From positions 124,001-188,000 of the forward strand of contig NZ_QFZL01000004.1 of the NCBI RefSeq assembly GCF_003171655.1: a stretch of 64,000 bases of DNA. The letters are read 5' to 3'. A program made the translations under genes and the position numbers. Positions 42,009-51,300 of this stretch are shown in pieces. Source of the stretch: Stakelama portus. Lineage in GTDB: Bacteria > Pseudomonadota > Alphaproteobacteria > Sphingomonadales > Sphingomonadaceae. Each line of letters starts with the position of its first letter. Within the stretch, counting starts at the first letter, position 1. The notes beneath the pieces were generated by a model. That model saw only the letters and a program-made list of their open reading frames with translations, was not told the DNA's origin and searched no databases.

Positions 42009-45000
42009 ATGCGCTTCTTCGCCGACGGCCCCGATATTCCGGAAAGTCTGCTCGACGCCCGTAATCTCGGAGAGGTCGTTTTCTTTTGCGGGGCGGGTCT
42101 ATCGGCACCCGTTGGTCTTCCCGATTTCGCGGGCCTTGCCGACGATGTGATACGTCGCTTGGCCGCGCAGGAATCTCGTGAGGCGCGAGAACGCGGCGAA
42201 AGCCTCGATCGCGTGTTTACGGCAATGGTCAAGGAATTTGGCGGCGCTGCTGTCGATCTGGAAATGAGCCGGGCGTTGAGAACGCCAAGGAATGCTGACC
42301 TTCGCTTTCATCGCGCCATTCTCGACCTGTCGCGCGGGACAGATGGCGCGGCCAAGGTCGTGACCACCAACTTCGACTTGCTGTTCGAGCGCGTCGATCG
42401 GACGCTCCGCCGGTATGTTCCGCCAGCGCTCCCTGACCTGGCGCAGCTACAACCGGTGCAGGGCATCGTCTATCTTCACGGACGGCTCAACCGGAGCGCC
42501 GGGGCGCGCGCGGGGTATGTAATTTCAAGTGCCGATTTTGGACGCGCTTACCTGGCCGAAGGTTGGGCCGCACGGTTCGTGCGTGGCCTGCGCGAACGGT
42601 ACACGATCGTCCTAGTGGGCTATTCCGCCAACGACCCGCCAATGCGATATTTGCTAGAAGGGCTGAACAGTCGGGAAGGATCGTCCTACCGTACGCTCAT
42701 ATACGCTTTTGCACCGGAAGGCGCTGCGGCCGCCGATGAGGCTTGGCGCGACAAGGGTGTGACGACGATCCCGTATAGCCCGCGCGATGCGGCACACGCG
42801 GGACTTTGGGATACGCTGTTCGCGTGGGCCGAGGCGGCGCGCGATCCCGCTGCGCGACAGACACAGCTGATTTCTCTGGCGCAATCGCAGCCTGCCAGTC
42901 TTCATCCCTTTGAACGTGGACAAGTCGCGCATCTTGTTAGTTCCAAGGCCGGTGCACGAGAATTTTCGGCGGCGCGCCCGCTCCCGCCGGCAGAATGGCT
43001 TTGCGTATTCGATGCTGGCATCCGCTATTCCAAGCCGGGGAGATTGAACTGGCAGGAAGAAATTGAGGTCGATCCGCTGGACGTGTTCGGCCTAGACAAC
43101 GATCCGCCGCGACCAGAACCTCGGCCCGGCGGTGAAATCGACGTTACGGGCGAGGATTTGATCCGATGGCGCAATGGCGACGAATCTCGGCCCGACCGAC
43201 AACGGTTGAGTGGCTTTCATCCTTTATTCGCGATCGATTTTCCGCCGCGCCTATTTCACCTCGCCAGCTGGCTTGCAGAAGTAATGGACCAACCGGCGGC
43301 GCTCTGGTGGGCTGCACGCAATACCATGCCCCATCCGGGTCTTGTGCGGGAAGTACGGAACCGGCTCGATCGCGCCGCAACCATGCCGCCGCCAGTTCGG
43401 TCATTCTGGCAATGCTGGCTTGAAGCATGTCGTGCGCGAACAGAGTATATGCACGATTTGCGGCGCTACGAGCTTGCAGCACGGGTTAGGTCAGATGGAT
43501 GGAGCAACGCTGTCCTGCGCGAGCTTGAACGGGTCATAGAGCCATTTTTCGAGATCAAGCCAGCATCGCTTTCGTCGCCCATACCGCCAGCGGGGGATTG
43601 GAATACGCTCAATTTGCGGCACGTCGTTGACATACGCGTCGCGGTCTCGAATTGGCCGGCCGACGGTGGCTTGGAGCCGCCATCTGACATACTCGCAGCC
43701 GTCGCGACGATGGTGCGTCGTTCGCTCGTTCGTATGGCTGAAATGTTGACGGAAAGCACGGTCCTATACTGGCGGACACCGACGCTACATCCGACCGGCG
43801 AACGGGGCGAATCTCAGTTTTCCGGCCGCAAGGCAGGTCACTTCCTCAAGTTCAAAGCACTATTCGAACGGCTTGTTCTGGAGGATGCTGCGGCCGCGCG
43901 GCGGGAGGTTCAGCAGTGGGATAGCAACGATCCGATTTTTTTCGCCAAGCTATTTTTGTTTTCTGCAACTCTGCTCCCTGTGGTTGATCACAAGGACGTA
44001 GCGTCTCGTCTCCTCGCGATGCCCGCAGAAGTTTTCTGGGATAGCAATCTGGCGCGTGAGCTCTTGTTCGCTCTACGCGCCAACTGGCCACATTTTTCGC
44101 CCGCAACCCTTGCACGTCTTGAGCACAGGATTGCCAGCGGACCTCCCATTCGCGACGGCGAATCCCGTAAGGATCATCGCCGCCGGGCGTCTGCTCACGC
44201 GGCGAGTTGGCTGCGCTGGCTTGAACTGCATGGCCGCACATTGACCGGCCGCACGCAATCGAAACTGCAAAAGCTCATGGCGGCGGACAGCCGTTGGTCT
44301 GGCGCATGGGCATGGAACGCCGACGATAGCGGAGGCCCTTGGGGCGGCTATATAGAGCGGGTCAAAGAGTCTCAGGGACTGGAAGATGCCCCGTTGCCAA
44401 ATGTGTTGGCACTGGCTGAGGCGCTGAGCACGGATGATCACAGGCAACTACGCGACTACCGGCCATTTGACGGGTTGGTCGAGAAGGCTCCTTTCCGCGC
44501 CCTCGCTGCGCTGCGTATCGCCAGCCGTCGCGGCGAGCACCCGCCGCGATTTTGGCACAGCATCGTCGATAACTGGCCGAGCGAAGCAACTACTTCCTGC
44601 TTGAGCCTGTTTTTCGGCTTCACCCTAGCTCGCCTGCCAGCGGAGATGTTCAAGGCGCTGAGGCATGGCGTCGCGGATTGGCTCTCTAAAAATCTCGACT
44701 GGCTGCTCAAAAGCGACCGAGCGCGGACATTGAAGCTGTGGGATGTGATTGTTGCACGCTACGCCGCAGCCGACGCCGCGACGCTGGAAAGTGGCGTGGG
44801 CTTCTCAACGATCGGCGGCGTGCCGCAGGAAAAATCAGAGTTCTCGCTGATGAAGGCGATCAATTCGCCGGCCGGGAAATTGGCAGGCGCGTTGCTAAAA
44901 CTGCCTGGCGACCGCAAGCGCAAAGCGGCAATGCCGGCTTGGATCGCCACTAGGCTTGACCGCTTGCTTCAGCTTCCCGGAGATGGTGGCGGTCATGCAG

Positions 45001-45776
45001 CTTGCGTTATCGCCCGACAGCTGAGCTGGCTCGAATACTGGTTCCCGACATGGGCCGCGAAGATGTTGCCTATGCTCGCGCTTGACCATCCACTTGCCGA
45101 GGCAATGTGGCACGGGTTAGCCGCAGACCAGCATTTCCTGAGTGACGAGGCACGACGTTCGATCAAGCCGGCTTTGCTCGATCTGCTTGTAGACAACGCG
45201 CCCTTCCAAATGGATCGGGAAGAGCGCGAACGCCTCATTCAGTGGATGACGATGCTGACAATGCCGCGAGGGGGCAATAAAGCGGTTGTCAGCTATGCGG
45301 ACGTTCGCAGCATTCTTATGAATGTGGGCGACACCGATCGCGCGGAGGCGCTGGAATTGCTCGCGCGCTCGATGGATTCCGGCGAGATGTGGACCGGATT
45401 TGTGCGGCCCTTCATTCTCGACGCCTGGCCTAGACAATTACGTTTTCAAAGCGAAGCCAGCGCGCGGCAGTTCGCTTACATTGCTGAGAAGGCAGGCGAC
45501 CGTTTCCCTGAAGTGGTCGAATTGGTTCTACCATTTCTGCGGCCTGTCGCGCATTTCGACACGTTCGCATATCGCCTGAAGAAACAGGATGAGGATGGAC
45601 AGGGCTACAGCGCGCGTTTTCCTGCCGATACGTTGCGTTTGCTCGACGCAGTGGTTGGCGATGATCCGCAGCTAAAGCCGTGGAACCTCGGCGAACTAAT
45701 CGAGACCATCGCGGAGGCACAACCGGCGCTTCGTCAAAGCGACCAATGGCGACGCTTGAAAGGCATCGCCCAATAG
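42009..45776 (+). CDS. SIR2-domain protein, probable NAD-depleting anti-phage effector (DUF4020-like)
   Basis: 1255 residues. Residues 20-280 are a SIR2-like NADase domain: GAGLS (28-32), TTNFD (119-123, Asn121 expected catalytic), LHG (156-158, His157 expected catalytic) and GYSANDPPM (204-212). The remaining 970 residues are mostly helical, rich in Trp and Arg, with no nuclease or ATPase motif that I recognise; they probably form the sensor or oligomer scaffold. The layout resembles defence sirtuins (DSR) and SIR2/DUF4020 proteins, which degrade NAD after phage detection. It is preceded by XRE, a 205-residue protein and a tiny Cys-rich frame, and is convergent with the integrase gene (4 bp gap). 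Confidence 0.85.
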   Translation: MRFFADGPDIPESLLDARNLGEVVFFCGAGLSAPVGLPDFAGLADDVIRRLAAQESREARERGESLDRVFTAMVKEFGGAAVDLEMSRALRTPRNADLRFHRAILDLSRGTDGAAKVVTTNFDLLFERVDRTLRRYVPPALPDLAQLQPVQGIVYLHGRLNRSAGARAGYVISSADFGRAYLAEGWAARFVRGLRERYTIVLVGYSANDPPMRYLLEGLNSREGSSYRTLIYAFAPEGAAAADEAWRDKGVTTIPYSPRDAAHAGLWDTLFAWAEAARDPAARQTQLISLAQSQPASLHPFERGQVAHLVSSKAGAREFSAARPLPPAEWLCVFDAGIRYSKPGRLNWQEEIEVDPLDVFGLDNDPPRPEPRPGGEIDVTGEDLIRWRNGDESRPDRQRLSGFHPLFAIDFPPRLFHLASWLAEVMDQPAALWWAARNTMPHPGLVREVRNRLDRAATMPPPVRSFWQCWLEACRARTEYMHDLRRYELAARVRSDGWSNAVLRELERVIEPFFEIKPASLSSPIPPAGDWNTLNLRHVVDIRVAVSNWPADGGLEPPSDILAAVATMVRRSLVRMAEMLTESTVLYWRTPTLHPTGERGESQFSGRKAGHFLKFKALFERLVLEDAAAARREVQQWDSNDPIFFAKLFLFSATLLPVVDHKDVASRLLAMPAEVFWDSNLARELLFALRANWPHFSPATLARLEHRIASGPPIRDGESRKDHRRRASAHAASWLRWLELHGRTLTGRTQSKLQKLMAADSRWSGAWAWNADDSGGPWGGYIERVKESQGLEDAPLPNVLALAEALSTDDHRQLRDYRPFDGLVEKAPFRALAALRIASRRGEHPPRFWHSIVDNWPSEATTSCLSLFFGFTLARLPAEMFKALRHGVADWLSKNLDWLLKSDRARTLKLWDVIVARYAAADAATLESGVGFSTIGGVPQEKSEFSLMKAINSPAGKLAGALLKLPGDRKRKAAMPAWIATRLDRLLQLPGDGGGHAACVIARQLSWLEYWFPTWAAKMLPMLALDHPLAEAMWHGLAADQHFLSDEARRSIKPALLDLLVDNAPFQMDREERERLIQWMTMLTMPRGGNKAVVSYADVRSILMNVGDTDRAEALELLARSMDSGEMWTGFVRPFILDAWPRQLRFQSEASARQFAYIAEKAGDRFPEVVELVLPFLRPVAHFDTFAYRLKKQDEDGQGYSARFPADTLRLLDAVVGDDPQLKPWNLGELIETIAEAQPALRQSDQWRRLKGIAQ

Positions 45777-45780
45777 CGAT

Positions 45781-47049
45781 TTACACTACTACGCTGCGGA
45801 TAGGCGTTACCCCACCCTTCGCATCAACGTGGCCGGTCAAACAATACGCCGACCAATCATTCATCAGCCGGCGGCGTTTCTCAAACAAATCGCCGCGCCG
45901 ATAGGCAGCTTCCGCCTTGTTTTCGATCACATGGGCCAGGGCCATTTCGCAAACTTCGTGCGCGTATCCGGTGCTCTCAGCCGCCCAATCGCGAAACGCC
46001 GATCGGAAGCCATGTACGGTGGCGTCAACCTTCATCCGACGAAGCAGCATATTCATCGCCATACCAGAGAGCTTGGGTTTCATTCCGTCCGAAGTTTTTG
46101 CGGTGCCGACGAAAAGCCAATCGCCCCCGAGCGCCTGTGTGGTTTTGAGAATTTCGACGGCGCGCGCCGACAGGGGAACGCGATGTTCCTTGCCCGCCTT
46201 CATTCGCCCGGCCGGGATCGTCCAAACCGCTTTGCCTAGATCGATCTCGGCCCAAGTCGCGCCGATCACTTCGCCCGTTCGTGCGGCTGTCAGGATCGCA
46301 AATTCCAGCGCTAGAGCGGCCGTCGCTTCCCGATTGCGCAGACTGGCGACAAACGTGGGAACGTCCTCATAGGACAGCGCCTTGTGATGGCCGCGCGATA
46401 GGCGTTTACGGGCGGGTAGAATTTGCGCGACATGGCCGCGCCAGCGCGCCGGATTTTCCCCATTCCGATATCCGCGCGCCTTTGCAGCGTCCAAGACCGT
46501 TTCGATCCGCCCGCGCACCCGGCTGGCGGTTTCAGGCTTTTCTTTCCAGATCGGCTCGAGGATTTGCAGGATGTGCGTGGTGCCGACTTCCGCGACTGGC
46601 AACGCACCGATCACAGGATAGACATAGGTGGCGAGTGTGTTCTTCCATTGCTGCCGGTGCTTGGCATTGCGCCAGCCGTCCTCATTTGCCGCGATATGAG
46701 CCTCAGCGACGGCCTTGAACGTGATTCCGGCTATCTGCGCCGCCTGAGCCGCCGCAAGTGCCTCAGCGGCCTCCCTGTCGCGTTCCGCGAGGGGATCGAC
46801 TCCCGCCTTCACCTTCAAACGCAAAGCGTCGGCCTTATCTCGCGCTTTGGCTAGCGAGATCGCCCCGGGGCCGGCTGCGGCGCCCAAACCGATATCGCGG
46901 GCTTTGCCGCGCAACATGAAGCGATAGACCCAGGAACGCGCGCCGCTTTCCTTCACCAGCAAATGCAATCCGCCCCCATCCGCGTGGCGTCCAGGCTTCG
47001 CGTTCTTCACCGCCAATGGCGTTAGCGCGTTGCTGAGCTTCCTTGGCAT
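45781..47049 (-). CDS. Tyrosine site-specific integrase (P4 / DUF4102 type)
   Basis: 422 residues. The N-terminal arm-binding domain of the DUF4102 type is visible (LTPLAVKNAKPGRHADGGGL, then YRFMLRGKARDIGLGAAAGP). The catalytic domain contains Arg257 (AARTGEVIGATWAEI), a Lys near 284-287, His346/Arg349 (VHGFRSAFRDWAAE), His373 (MALAHVIENKAE) and nucleophile Tyr383 (AAYRRGD). It is intact and likely active. It directs insertion into tRNA-Ser(GCT) 3' end, consistent with the flanking att repeats. Confidence 0.95.
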   Translation of the reverse strand: MPRKLSNALTPLAVKNAKPGRHADGGGLHLLVKESGARSWVYRFMLRGKARDIGLGAAAGPGAISLAKARDKADALRLKVKAGVDPLAERDREAAEALAAAQAAQIAGITFKAVAEAHIAANEDGWRNAKHRQQWKNTLATYVYPVIGALPVAEVGTTHILQILEPIWKEKPETASRVRGRIETVLDAAKARGYRNGENPARWRGHVAQILPARKRLSRGHHKALSYEDVPTFVASLRNREATAALALEFAILTAARTGEVIGATWAEIDLGKAVWTIPAGRMKAGKEHRVPLSARAVEILKTTQALGGDWLFVGTAKTSDGMKPKLSGMAMNMLLRRMKVDATVHGFRSAFRDWAAESTGYAHEVCEMALAHVIENKAEAAYRRGDLFEKRRRLMNDWSAYCLTGHVDAKGGVTPIRSVVV

Positions 47050-47063
47050 GGCGCGCCATCCTC

Positions 47064-47107
47064 GTTCCCAAAATAGCTCCCCGATATTAGCGCGGTTTTA
47101 TGGGAAC
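47064..47107. promoter_or_regulatory. Right copy of island-end motif, upstream of int
   Basis: Begins GTTCCCAaAATaGCTCCCCG, ends TATGGGAAC. It matches the left copy at 38045-38086 in the same orientation. It lies 15 bp before the integrase start, so it may be an arm site or autoregulatory operator. Confidence 0.55.
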
Positions 47108-47215
47108 GCAACCGAACAGAGGTGAACGATGGGTGCGCAAGTTGGGACATAAATTGGCACTTTTCAGCGGAATTATCGGTTATTCGAGAACGGTTGCGGC
47201 TAGTGGTTTAGCGGA

Positions 47216-47233
47216 CTCCGTCTCCGCCAGTTT
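47216..47233 (+). repeat. attR, 18-bp direct repeat
   Basis: Identical to 37988-38005. No other tRNA sequence is present here, so this is a fragment. Confidence 0.88.
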
Positions 47234-47464
47234 TGTTTGAGCCTCAAGCGCCGGCGGCGACATCCGTCGCCTTGGCTTTCCTCGCATAAGCTCGGGCGGC
47301 CGTTCGGCCTTGCGAACCCTGACGGGTTCGAAGAGTCTCCCTCCCGCTCGGCCAGTATTTGATCTCGCGGCCAGTTCGCTTCGCTCACGCCTCCGACGGG
47401 GCGGCCGGTCGCGCCGTCGCGCTCCTGCCCACGCCGCCGCGGTCGACGGCGTTTGGCATCGCGA
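47234..47464. other. Intergenic DNA right of the island
   Basis: No supported gene. Contains several GCCGGCGGC/GTCGACGGC-like short inverted repeats without a T tract. It separates attR from the crp/fnr-type gene. Confidence 0.4.
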
Positions 47465-48172
47465 TCAATCCGCTGCGAAATGGTGCAGCCGGGCGCCTTT
47501 CAGTGCGATTTCGCGAAGTTTGGACAGGTCGGTGAACAGGAGGGTGCCCTGCTGGACCGATATGATGCCCAGTTCCTGAAATTCGTGCAGCACCTTGTTC
47601 ACGGTCTGTCGCGCGGTGCCGACCATCGCCGCGAGTTCGGATTGCGACAGCCGCCGGGACAGGCCGATGCCATCGTCGCGCGCGACGCCGAAGGTTTCCG
47701 CCATGTCGAGAAGACGCTGTGCCAGCCGCGAGGACACTTCATCGAACGTGGCCGCCGCGAAATAGTCGCTGAGCAATCGCATATGCCGCGATAGCAGCTT
47801 CAGCAGCGCATCGTTCAGTTCGGGATGCGCCTGACGCAGCCGGTTGATCGTCGCGCGGTCGAACACCTGCAAGGTTACGTCGTCAAACGCTTCTGCGGTA
47901 TGGGGTCGCGGTTCTCCGTCGACGACACTGCTGGTGCCGAAGCAATCGCCGGGACTGAACAACTGATACAGAAGATCGCGGCCATCATCGCCCATAAGCG
48001 AAAGCCTGACGGTCCCCGACACGAGCCGGAACATGTCGCGTCCTTCTTCGGACTGCACATAGATCGAACTGCGGGCGGGAAAGTGGCGCGATTGGCCCGC
48101 CGCCAGAAACGCGTCGGCAGCGTCCTTTGGCAGCCATTGCAGCAAGTCGAATGATGAATATCGTTCCGTCAT
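47465..48172 (-). CDS. Crp/Fnr-family transcriptional regulator
   Basis: 235 residues from 48172 (MTERYSSFDLLQWLPKDAAD). Residues about 20-140 form the cyclic-nucleotide-binding-like beta barrel (FPARSSIYVQSEEGRDMFRL, VSGTVRLSLMGDDGRDLLYQ). The C-terminal winged helix includes RRLSQSELAAMVGTARQTVN KVLHEFQ. The N-terminal cysteine cluster of oxygen-sensing Fnr is absent, so it is more like Crp-type or Dnr. It is divergent from the oxidoreductase gene across 197 bp that hold a 20-bp palindrome. Confidence 0.92.
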   Translation of the reverse strand: MTERYSSFDLLQWLPKDAADAFLAAGQSRHFPARSSIYVQSEEGRDMFRLVSGTVRLSLMGDDGRDLLYQLFSPGDCFGTSSVVDGEPRPHTAEAFDDVTLQVFDRATINRLRQAHPELNDALLKLLSRHMRLLSDYFAAATFDEVSSRLAQRLLDMAETFGVARDDGIGLSRRLSQSELAAMVGTARQTVNKVLHEFQELGIISVQQGTLLFTDLSKLREIALKGARLHHFAAD

Positions 48173-48299
48173 CGCTCCATCTGTTCCGGTTGGCGGGGAA
48201 GATCCAAGCGGCGCTGCAATCCCCCGAGAATTCTGCGCTGCCCCGCAGCCAGACGGGTGCCCCCCGGAACCGGCGCCGTAGAATCGGAATATACTCCGC

Positions 48300-48319
48300 G
48301 CTGTCATGCAGATGACAGC
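48300..48319. promoter_or_regulatory. 20-bp palindrome, candidate operator of the Crp/Fnr regulator
   Basis: Arms GCTGTCAT and ATGACAGC pair perfectly around GCAG. It lies 51 bp before the oxidoreductase start. It is not the classic TTGAT/ATCAA box. Confidence 0.55.
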
Positions 48320-48369
48320 GGTCCATCAGCGCTTCCGATAGACGGTCACGGACGAGAAACGGGACCGAT

Positions 48370-51300
48370 ATGACTGCAATCACCCTCGACGACAAATGGA
48401 ATGTAACCACCGGGCGCGTGATGCTGAACGGCACCCAGGCGCTGGCCCGCGTGATGCTTGCCCAGGCCGCGCTCGACGCGCGGGCGGGATTGAAGACGGC
48501 GGGCTATATCAGTGGCTATCGCGGGTCGCCGCTGGGCAATGTGGATATGACCTTGTGGTCAGCGGCCAGGCGGCTCGATGCGGCGAATATCAAGTTTCAG
48601 CCCGGGGTGAATGAAGACCTGGCGGCGACTGCGATTGCCGGCTCGCAGCAGATCGATCAGGTCCCTGGTGCCCGATATGACGGCGTGTTTGCCGCATGGT
48701 ATGGCAAGGGTCCCGGAGTCGATCGGTCGGGCGATGCGTTCAAGCACGGCAATTATGCGGGCGCCCATGCCAAGGGCGGCGTCGTCCTGTTCTATGGCGA
48801 CGATCACGCGGGCAAATCCTCGACCGTCGCCCATCAAAGCGAACAGGCCGTCGCGGCGAGCCTGATCCCCTGTTTCTATCCCGCCAATGTCGGCGAAATC
48901 CTGCACTATGGACTGCTGGCACTGGCGCTCTCGCGCCATTCGGGCCTGTGGACCGCCGTGAAGTGCGTCAACGAAGTGGTCGAACAGACCGCGACGATCG
49001 ATATCGACCTCGAACATTTCGCGCCCGTGCTGCCGCCTGTCGCGTCGCGACCGCCCGAAGGGCTGCATGCCGCGATCCGGCCCTATAATCCGCTGCGCGC
49101 CGAGCAGATCGTGGTCGAACACCGCCTGCCGCTGGTGATCCCGTTCGTGCGCGCCAACCGGATCGACCGCGCCGTCTTTCGTGCGGAAACGCCGCGGCTT
49201 GCGATCGTCAGCACCGGCAAGAGCCATGGTGACGTGATGCAGGCGCTGGAGTTGCTTGGCCTGGACGCGGCGCGCGCGCAGGCGCTGGGCATTTCGCTGT
49301 TCAAGGTCGGGTGCATCTGGCCGCTCGATAGTGAGCGGGTCGCGGAGTTCGCGAACGGGCACGACACGCTGCTGGTGGTCGAGGAGAAAAAGACGTTTCT
49401 GGAGGCGCAGATCGCCGAGGCGCTGGTCAACGATCGCGATGCGCCGATGCTGATCGGCAAGAAGGACGAACGCGGCCGGGCGCTGCTGTCGTCGGTCATC
49501 CAGCTCGATCCCGCCGATATCGCGCGGGTGATTGCAGGCAGGCTGACCGAACTCGGCATTCGCGACGCGGCGATCGATCGGGCGATTGCGGCGCTCACCT
49601 CTGCCCGCTCGGGCAATGCCAATGTCGCCAGTCTGAAGCGTAGCCCGTTTTTCTGTTCGGGCTGCCCGCATAACCGCTCGACCCGCATCCCCGACGGCAG
49701 CCTGTCGATGACGGGTATCGGATGCCACACGATGGTCAATTTCGTCGCCCCGGACAAGGCGATGCTGCCGACCCAGATGGGGGGCGAGGGCGCCAACTGG
49801 ATGGGGCTGGCGCCCTTTACCGACACATCGCACATTTTTCAGAATATGGGCGACGGCACCTATTATCATTCCGGATTGCTGGCGATCCGGGCGGCGGTCG
49901 CCTCCGGCGTCAACGTCACCTACAAGATTCTCTACAACGATGCCGTGGCCATGACCGGCGGTCAGCCGGTCGACGGGCCCCTGTCGGTTTCGGAAATCGC
50001 ACAGCAGCTGTTGCACGAAGGTGTCGGCAGGATCGTCGTGCTGAGCGACAATCCCGATCACCATCGCCGCGACCGGACCATGCCGAAGTCAGTGACCATC
50101 GGCCATCGCGACGAGCTGGACAGCGTTCAGCGAATGCTGCGCGAAACGCCGGGCTGTACGGTCCTGATCTATGAACAGACCTGCGCCGCGGAAAAGCGAC
50201 GCCGCCGCAAACAGGGGAAGTTTCCCAATCCACCCAAGCGGATGTTCATCGCCGAGGATGTTTGCGAAGGCTGCGGCGATTGTTCGGTCCAGTCGAGCTG
50301 CGTCAGCATCCTGCCGCGCGAAACCCCGCTGGGCCGCAAGCGCGAGATCGATCAATCGAGCTGCAACAAGGATTATAGCTGCGCCGACGGATTTTGTCCG
50401 TCCTTCATCACCGTGCGCGATGCCGAACCGCGCAAGCCGAGCGGCGTTGCGCTGACGGACGCGCTGTTCGATTCGCTCGAAACGCCGGCAGTGGCGCCGG
50501 GCAAGTGCAACATCATGGTTGCCGGGATCGGCGGCACCGGCGTCATCACCGTGGGTGCGCTGATCGGCATGGCGGCGCATATCGACGGCCGCGCCGCCTC
50601 GCTGTTCGACATGACGGGGCTGGCGCAGAAGAACGGCGCGGTGTTCAGCCACATCCGCATCGCCGACACGCCGGACGATCTGCATACGCAGCGGCTGGGA
50701 AGCGGCGAGGCCGACCTGCTGCTCGCCTTCGATCTGGTTGCGGGGCTTTCGCCCGAATCGGCAATGACGCTGTCGCCGAACAGCCGGGCCATTGCCAATG
50801 AAGCGGTGGTTCCCACGGTGGCGTTTCAGTTCGATCGCGATGCGGTTCCGGAAAGCGAAGTGCTGGTCGCCCGTCTCGCCGAAAAAATCGGCGCGGAGCG
50901 GATGCAATTGGTCGATGCCACGGCGCTCGCGCTCGGCCTGACCGGCGACACCATCGCTGCGAATCTGATGGTCGTGGGCATGGCGGCGCAATCGGGCCTG
51001 TTGCCGGTTTCGGTCGCTGCGATGGAACAGGCGATTGCGCTGAACGGCGTTGCGGTGCGGCTAAACGTCAATGCCTTTCGCCTCGGGCGGCTGTTCGTCG
51101 CCGATCCCGATCGGGTGCTGGCGATGCTGCCGCGCCCCGACGCAGGCGATGCCATTCCCGAGACGCTGGACGCGATCTTGGCGCACCGCTCCGCGCATCT
51201 GGCCGCCTATCAGAATGAAGCGCTTGCGCAGCGCTATCGCGAACGCGTCGCTGCGGTACAGGCGCGTGAGAGCGCGGCCGTGCCCGGTTCGACCGCTCTG

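Larger units (their letters stand above)
37988..47233. mobile_element. Genomic island inserted in tRNA-Ser(GCT), about 9.2 kb
   Basis: An 18-bp direct repeat of the tRNA 3' end marks both edges. A P4-type tyrosine integrase gene sits at the right end, facing inwards from the right att site. The cargo is an AlpA-like HTH protein, three unrecognised left-facing genes, and a right-facing set ending in a SIR2-domain gene. Short near-identical motifs with GTTCCCA and GCTCCCCGA lie close to both ends. No replication or conjugation genes are seen, so mobilisation would need help. Confidence 0.88.

Noticed and set aside
47213..47233. A second tRNA-Ser gene at the right edge of the island
   Set aside because: Only the last 14 bases of the tRNA plus four following bases are present, with no other stems.
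48559..50064. Long open frame antisense to the oxidoreductase gene
   Set aside because: Its sequence is Arg/Asp/Gln-rich without domain structure; it is a GC-driven shadow of a well-supported gene.
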